The notes under the pieces are model-generated. The model worked only from the letters and a program-made list of their open reading frames with translations. It searched no databases and was not told where the DNA came from. From an uncultured Clostridia bacterium (GTDB taxonomy: Bacteria; Bacillota; Clostridia; Christensenellales; Aristaeellaceae), in the NCBI GenBank assembly GCA_934630975.1, contig CAKTXH010000052.1, forward strand, positions 1 to 15,638: 15,638 nucleotides of DNA. The letters run 5' to 3'. Below, piece by piece: positions 14,667-15,638 of the stretch (the stretch's first letter is position 1; every line of letters begins with the position of its first letter). The position numbers and the translations under genes were made by a program.

Positions 14667-15172
14667 TACTGCCTATCTTCTGAAAGGATCCCATAAAAGT
14701 ATACATCCGCCCAGCGTCCAAAATTGTCTTTCGTTTGGCTCCTCTGTATTCCTTCCGGTTTCATTCCAAGCTTTTTCATGAGATGAACAGATTTAATCCC
14801 GTCGATCGTTTCGGCAAACACTTTACGCGCGTTCATTTTATCAAAAGCATAGTCAATGACCGCTTTGCAGGATTCATAAGCGAACCCCTTTCTCCAGAAA
14901 TTTCTATTGAAAATCCACCCGATTTCATATACGCCTTCGTCAAACTCGTTGAAAAGGATGTATCCAATCATTTTGGCGGTTTCTTTGTGTACCGCAGCGA
15001 CAGCCCCCTTTTTTTCTATGCAGAATTTTTGCAAAAAATCTGCCGTTTTATCAATGGCATACGCAGGTTCGCAATTCTTCATTGTTTCAGCATCGCCTAA
15101 AATATCCTGCATATCGTTTATATCATTCATAGTGAAATCACGAATGATCATTCTGCTAGTTTCAATATTCAT
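14666..15172 (-). CDS. GNAT family N-acetyltransferase (RimJ/RimL-like)
   Basis: This 168-residue enzyme transfers an acetyl group from acetyl-CoA to an amine; the acceptor is unknown. The order of elements fits the GNAT fold. The N-terminal strand is SRMIIRDFTMNDINDM. A central motif (EIGWIFNRNFWRKGFAYES, 83-101) includes the R94-KGFA pyrophosphate-binding turn. The late segment SVHLMKKLGMKPEG (128-141) is followed by a strand-rich end, WADVYFYGIL. The closest style is the RimJ/RimL-like Acetyltransf_3 group. The start has a modest GAGGT site about 9 nt upstream, with no clear -35. The gene is far more AT-rich than lon, suggesting horizontal acquisition. Its stop overlaps a direct repeat that also follows the next GNAT gene. 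Confidence 0.9.
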   Translation of the reverse strand: MNIETSRMIIRDFTMNDINDMQDILGDAETMKNCEPAYAIDKTADFLQKFCIEKKGAVAAVHKETAKMIGYILFNEFDEGVYEIGWIFNRNFWRKGFAYESCKAVIDYAFDKMNARKVFAETIDGIKSVHLMKKLGMKPEGIQRSQTKDNFGRWADVYFYGILSEDRQ

Positions 15173-15485
15173 TTTAAGTACCTCGTTAAATTTCGATTTA
15201 CTGATCCGAATATACTCTATTTCTAATTCTCGCGGCTCGTCGCCGGGGCAGCACCGCTCTCACAGTTTCTTCAAGTCCTGTTTTCGCTTCGATAATCCTT
15301 CGAGATAAAAGAAAAACTCCCGATCTCTCGGAAGTCTCATTCTTGGTGCGGTAGATGAAACCAAATCCGAACCAGAAGTGCCTGCTTCCGTGACTTGTCC
15401 TTCGATGGATTTTATACGTTGGTCATCGGAAAATAGCCAGTATATCTGCCAGCCTATATTATGGGCGAGTACAACAAACTGGAAT
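15173..15485. other. Intergenic region between two GNAT genes
   Basis: This AT-rich spacer contains repeat copy B at its right end, a leftward terminator at 15306-15335, and directly upstream of that (minus strand) a 15-nt string, TCATCTACCGCACCA (15344-15358), that looks like the 3' end of a tRNA. No cloverleaf can be folded around it. An open frame of about 66 codons runs through the terminator on the minus strand but lacks a start with a binding site. It is not called as a gene. Confidence 0.5.
15306..15335 (-). terminator. Intrinsic terminator between the GNAT genes
   Basis: On the minus strand ACTTCCGA (15328-15335) pairs with TCGGGAGT (15316-15323; one G-U pair) around a GAGA loop, followed by TTTTTCTTTTAT. 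It points left and ends transcription coming from the right-hand GNAT gene about 150 nt after its stop. Confidence 0.75.
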
Positions 15486-15491
15486 TTATGT
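15446..15491. repeat. Imperfect direct repeat, copy B (3' flank of GNAT 2)
   Basis: The core at 15466-15491 matches copy A (14641-14666) at 23 of 26 bases, with weaker similarity back to CTGCC at 15446. It spans the stop codon (15486-15488) of the partial GNAT gene. The two copies are in the same orientation, 825 bp apart, and enclose the complete GNAT gene. Confidence 0.7.
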
Positions 15492-15638
15492 CAATGCAAA
15501 CTCAATCTCATCAAACCCATTGCTTATCGTATTTTTTCTGCCTGTTTTCTCAAAACCCATCCGCAGATAAAGCCTCTCGGCATTTATGTTATTTTCTAAA
15601 ATCCACAGTGTTGGAGTTCCTATGCATTGACTTACTGC
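15486..15638 (-). CDS. GNAT family N-acetyltransferase, C-terminal part (cut by window edge)
   Basis: Fifty codons plus a TAA stop are open to the right edge on the minus strand; the gene's start lies outside. The reading frame gives LWILENNINAERLYLRMGFE then KTGRKNTISNGFDEIEFALT. This is the typical end of a GNAT acetyltransferase: the N-x2-A-x2-LY-x3-GF signature of motif B followed by the last beta strand. Acetyl acceptor unknown. It is not a close copy of the neighbouring GNAT gene in this part, yet both are followed by the same repeat. It is AT-rich, unlike the lon side. A terminator lies about 150 nt downstream. Confidence 0.8.
   Translation of the reverse strand, partial: AVSQCIGTPTLWILENNINAERLYLRMGFEKTGRKNTISNGFDEIEFALT

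Noticed and set aside
15207..15410. About 66-codon minus-strand frame through the spacer between the GNAT genes
   Set aside because: It crosses a clear terminator hairpin, has no start codon with a binding site, and appears to be a chance translation of RNA-level signals.
15344..15420. Possible tRNA gene
   Set aside because: Only the 3'-terminal string fits; no T-arm, anticodon arm or matching 5' acceptor strand can be placed.

Overview
The window reads as chromosomal DNA of a Gram-positive, fairly GC-rich member of the Bacillota, most likely class Clostridia (inference). Reasons are strong AGGAGG-type ribosome binding sites, sigma-A-like promoters with extended -10 boxes, GTG and TTG starts next to good Shine-Dalgarno sequences, intrinsic terminators, and the gene content: YqeY, a YgiQ radical SAM protein, COG2509 and HI0933-type flavoproteins, a DUF6062-type protein, and the lon-engB pair. 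No phage, transposase, CRISPR or tRNA gene was found.

Layout. (1) Positions 1-377: a consensus promoter fires leftward off the edge, with a boxA-like leader typical of rRNA operons. (2) 378-1342: a small double zinc-ribbon protein (-) with its own promoter, leader and terminator, and an XRE-type regulator (+). (3) 1416-4190: a minus-strand sugar-metabolism cluster of a TIM-barrel isomerase/epimerase-like gene, pgi and yqeY. (4) 4191-4359: a compact divergent promoter region with a 12-bp palindrome. (5) 4360-6845: the YgiQ-family radical SAM gene (+), convergent with a Nudix hydrolase (-); their stop codons overlap. (6) 6877-9807: a divergent promoter region, then two unlike FAD-dependent oxidoreductases in one translationally coupled operon. 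(7) 9801-11361: a membrane-anchored SPOR-like protein (-) and a DUF6062-type protein with two copies of a Cys/His metal-binding motif (+). (8) 11372-14521: a 22-bp perfect-arm bidirectional terminator, then lon and engB as a minus-strand operon with its own promoter. (9) 14522-15638: a visibly AT-richer accessory stretch with two GNAT acetyltransferase genes (the second cut by the window edge). Each is followed by the same imperfect ~47-bp sequence overlapping its stop codon.

Most of the window is housekeeping: glycolysis (pgi), protein quality control (lon), ribosome assembly (engB), nucleotide or cofactor clean-up (Nudix) and redox enzymes. The parts that deserve a second look are the GNAT/direct-repeat segment at the right end, the duplicated metal-site DUF6062 protein, and several compact regulatory arrangements: back-to-back promoters around a palindrome, a terminator embedded in the neighbouring gene, and a hairpin between pgi and yqeY. 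I did not find a clear undescribed defence or mobile system.
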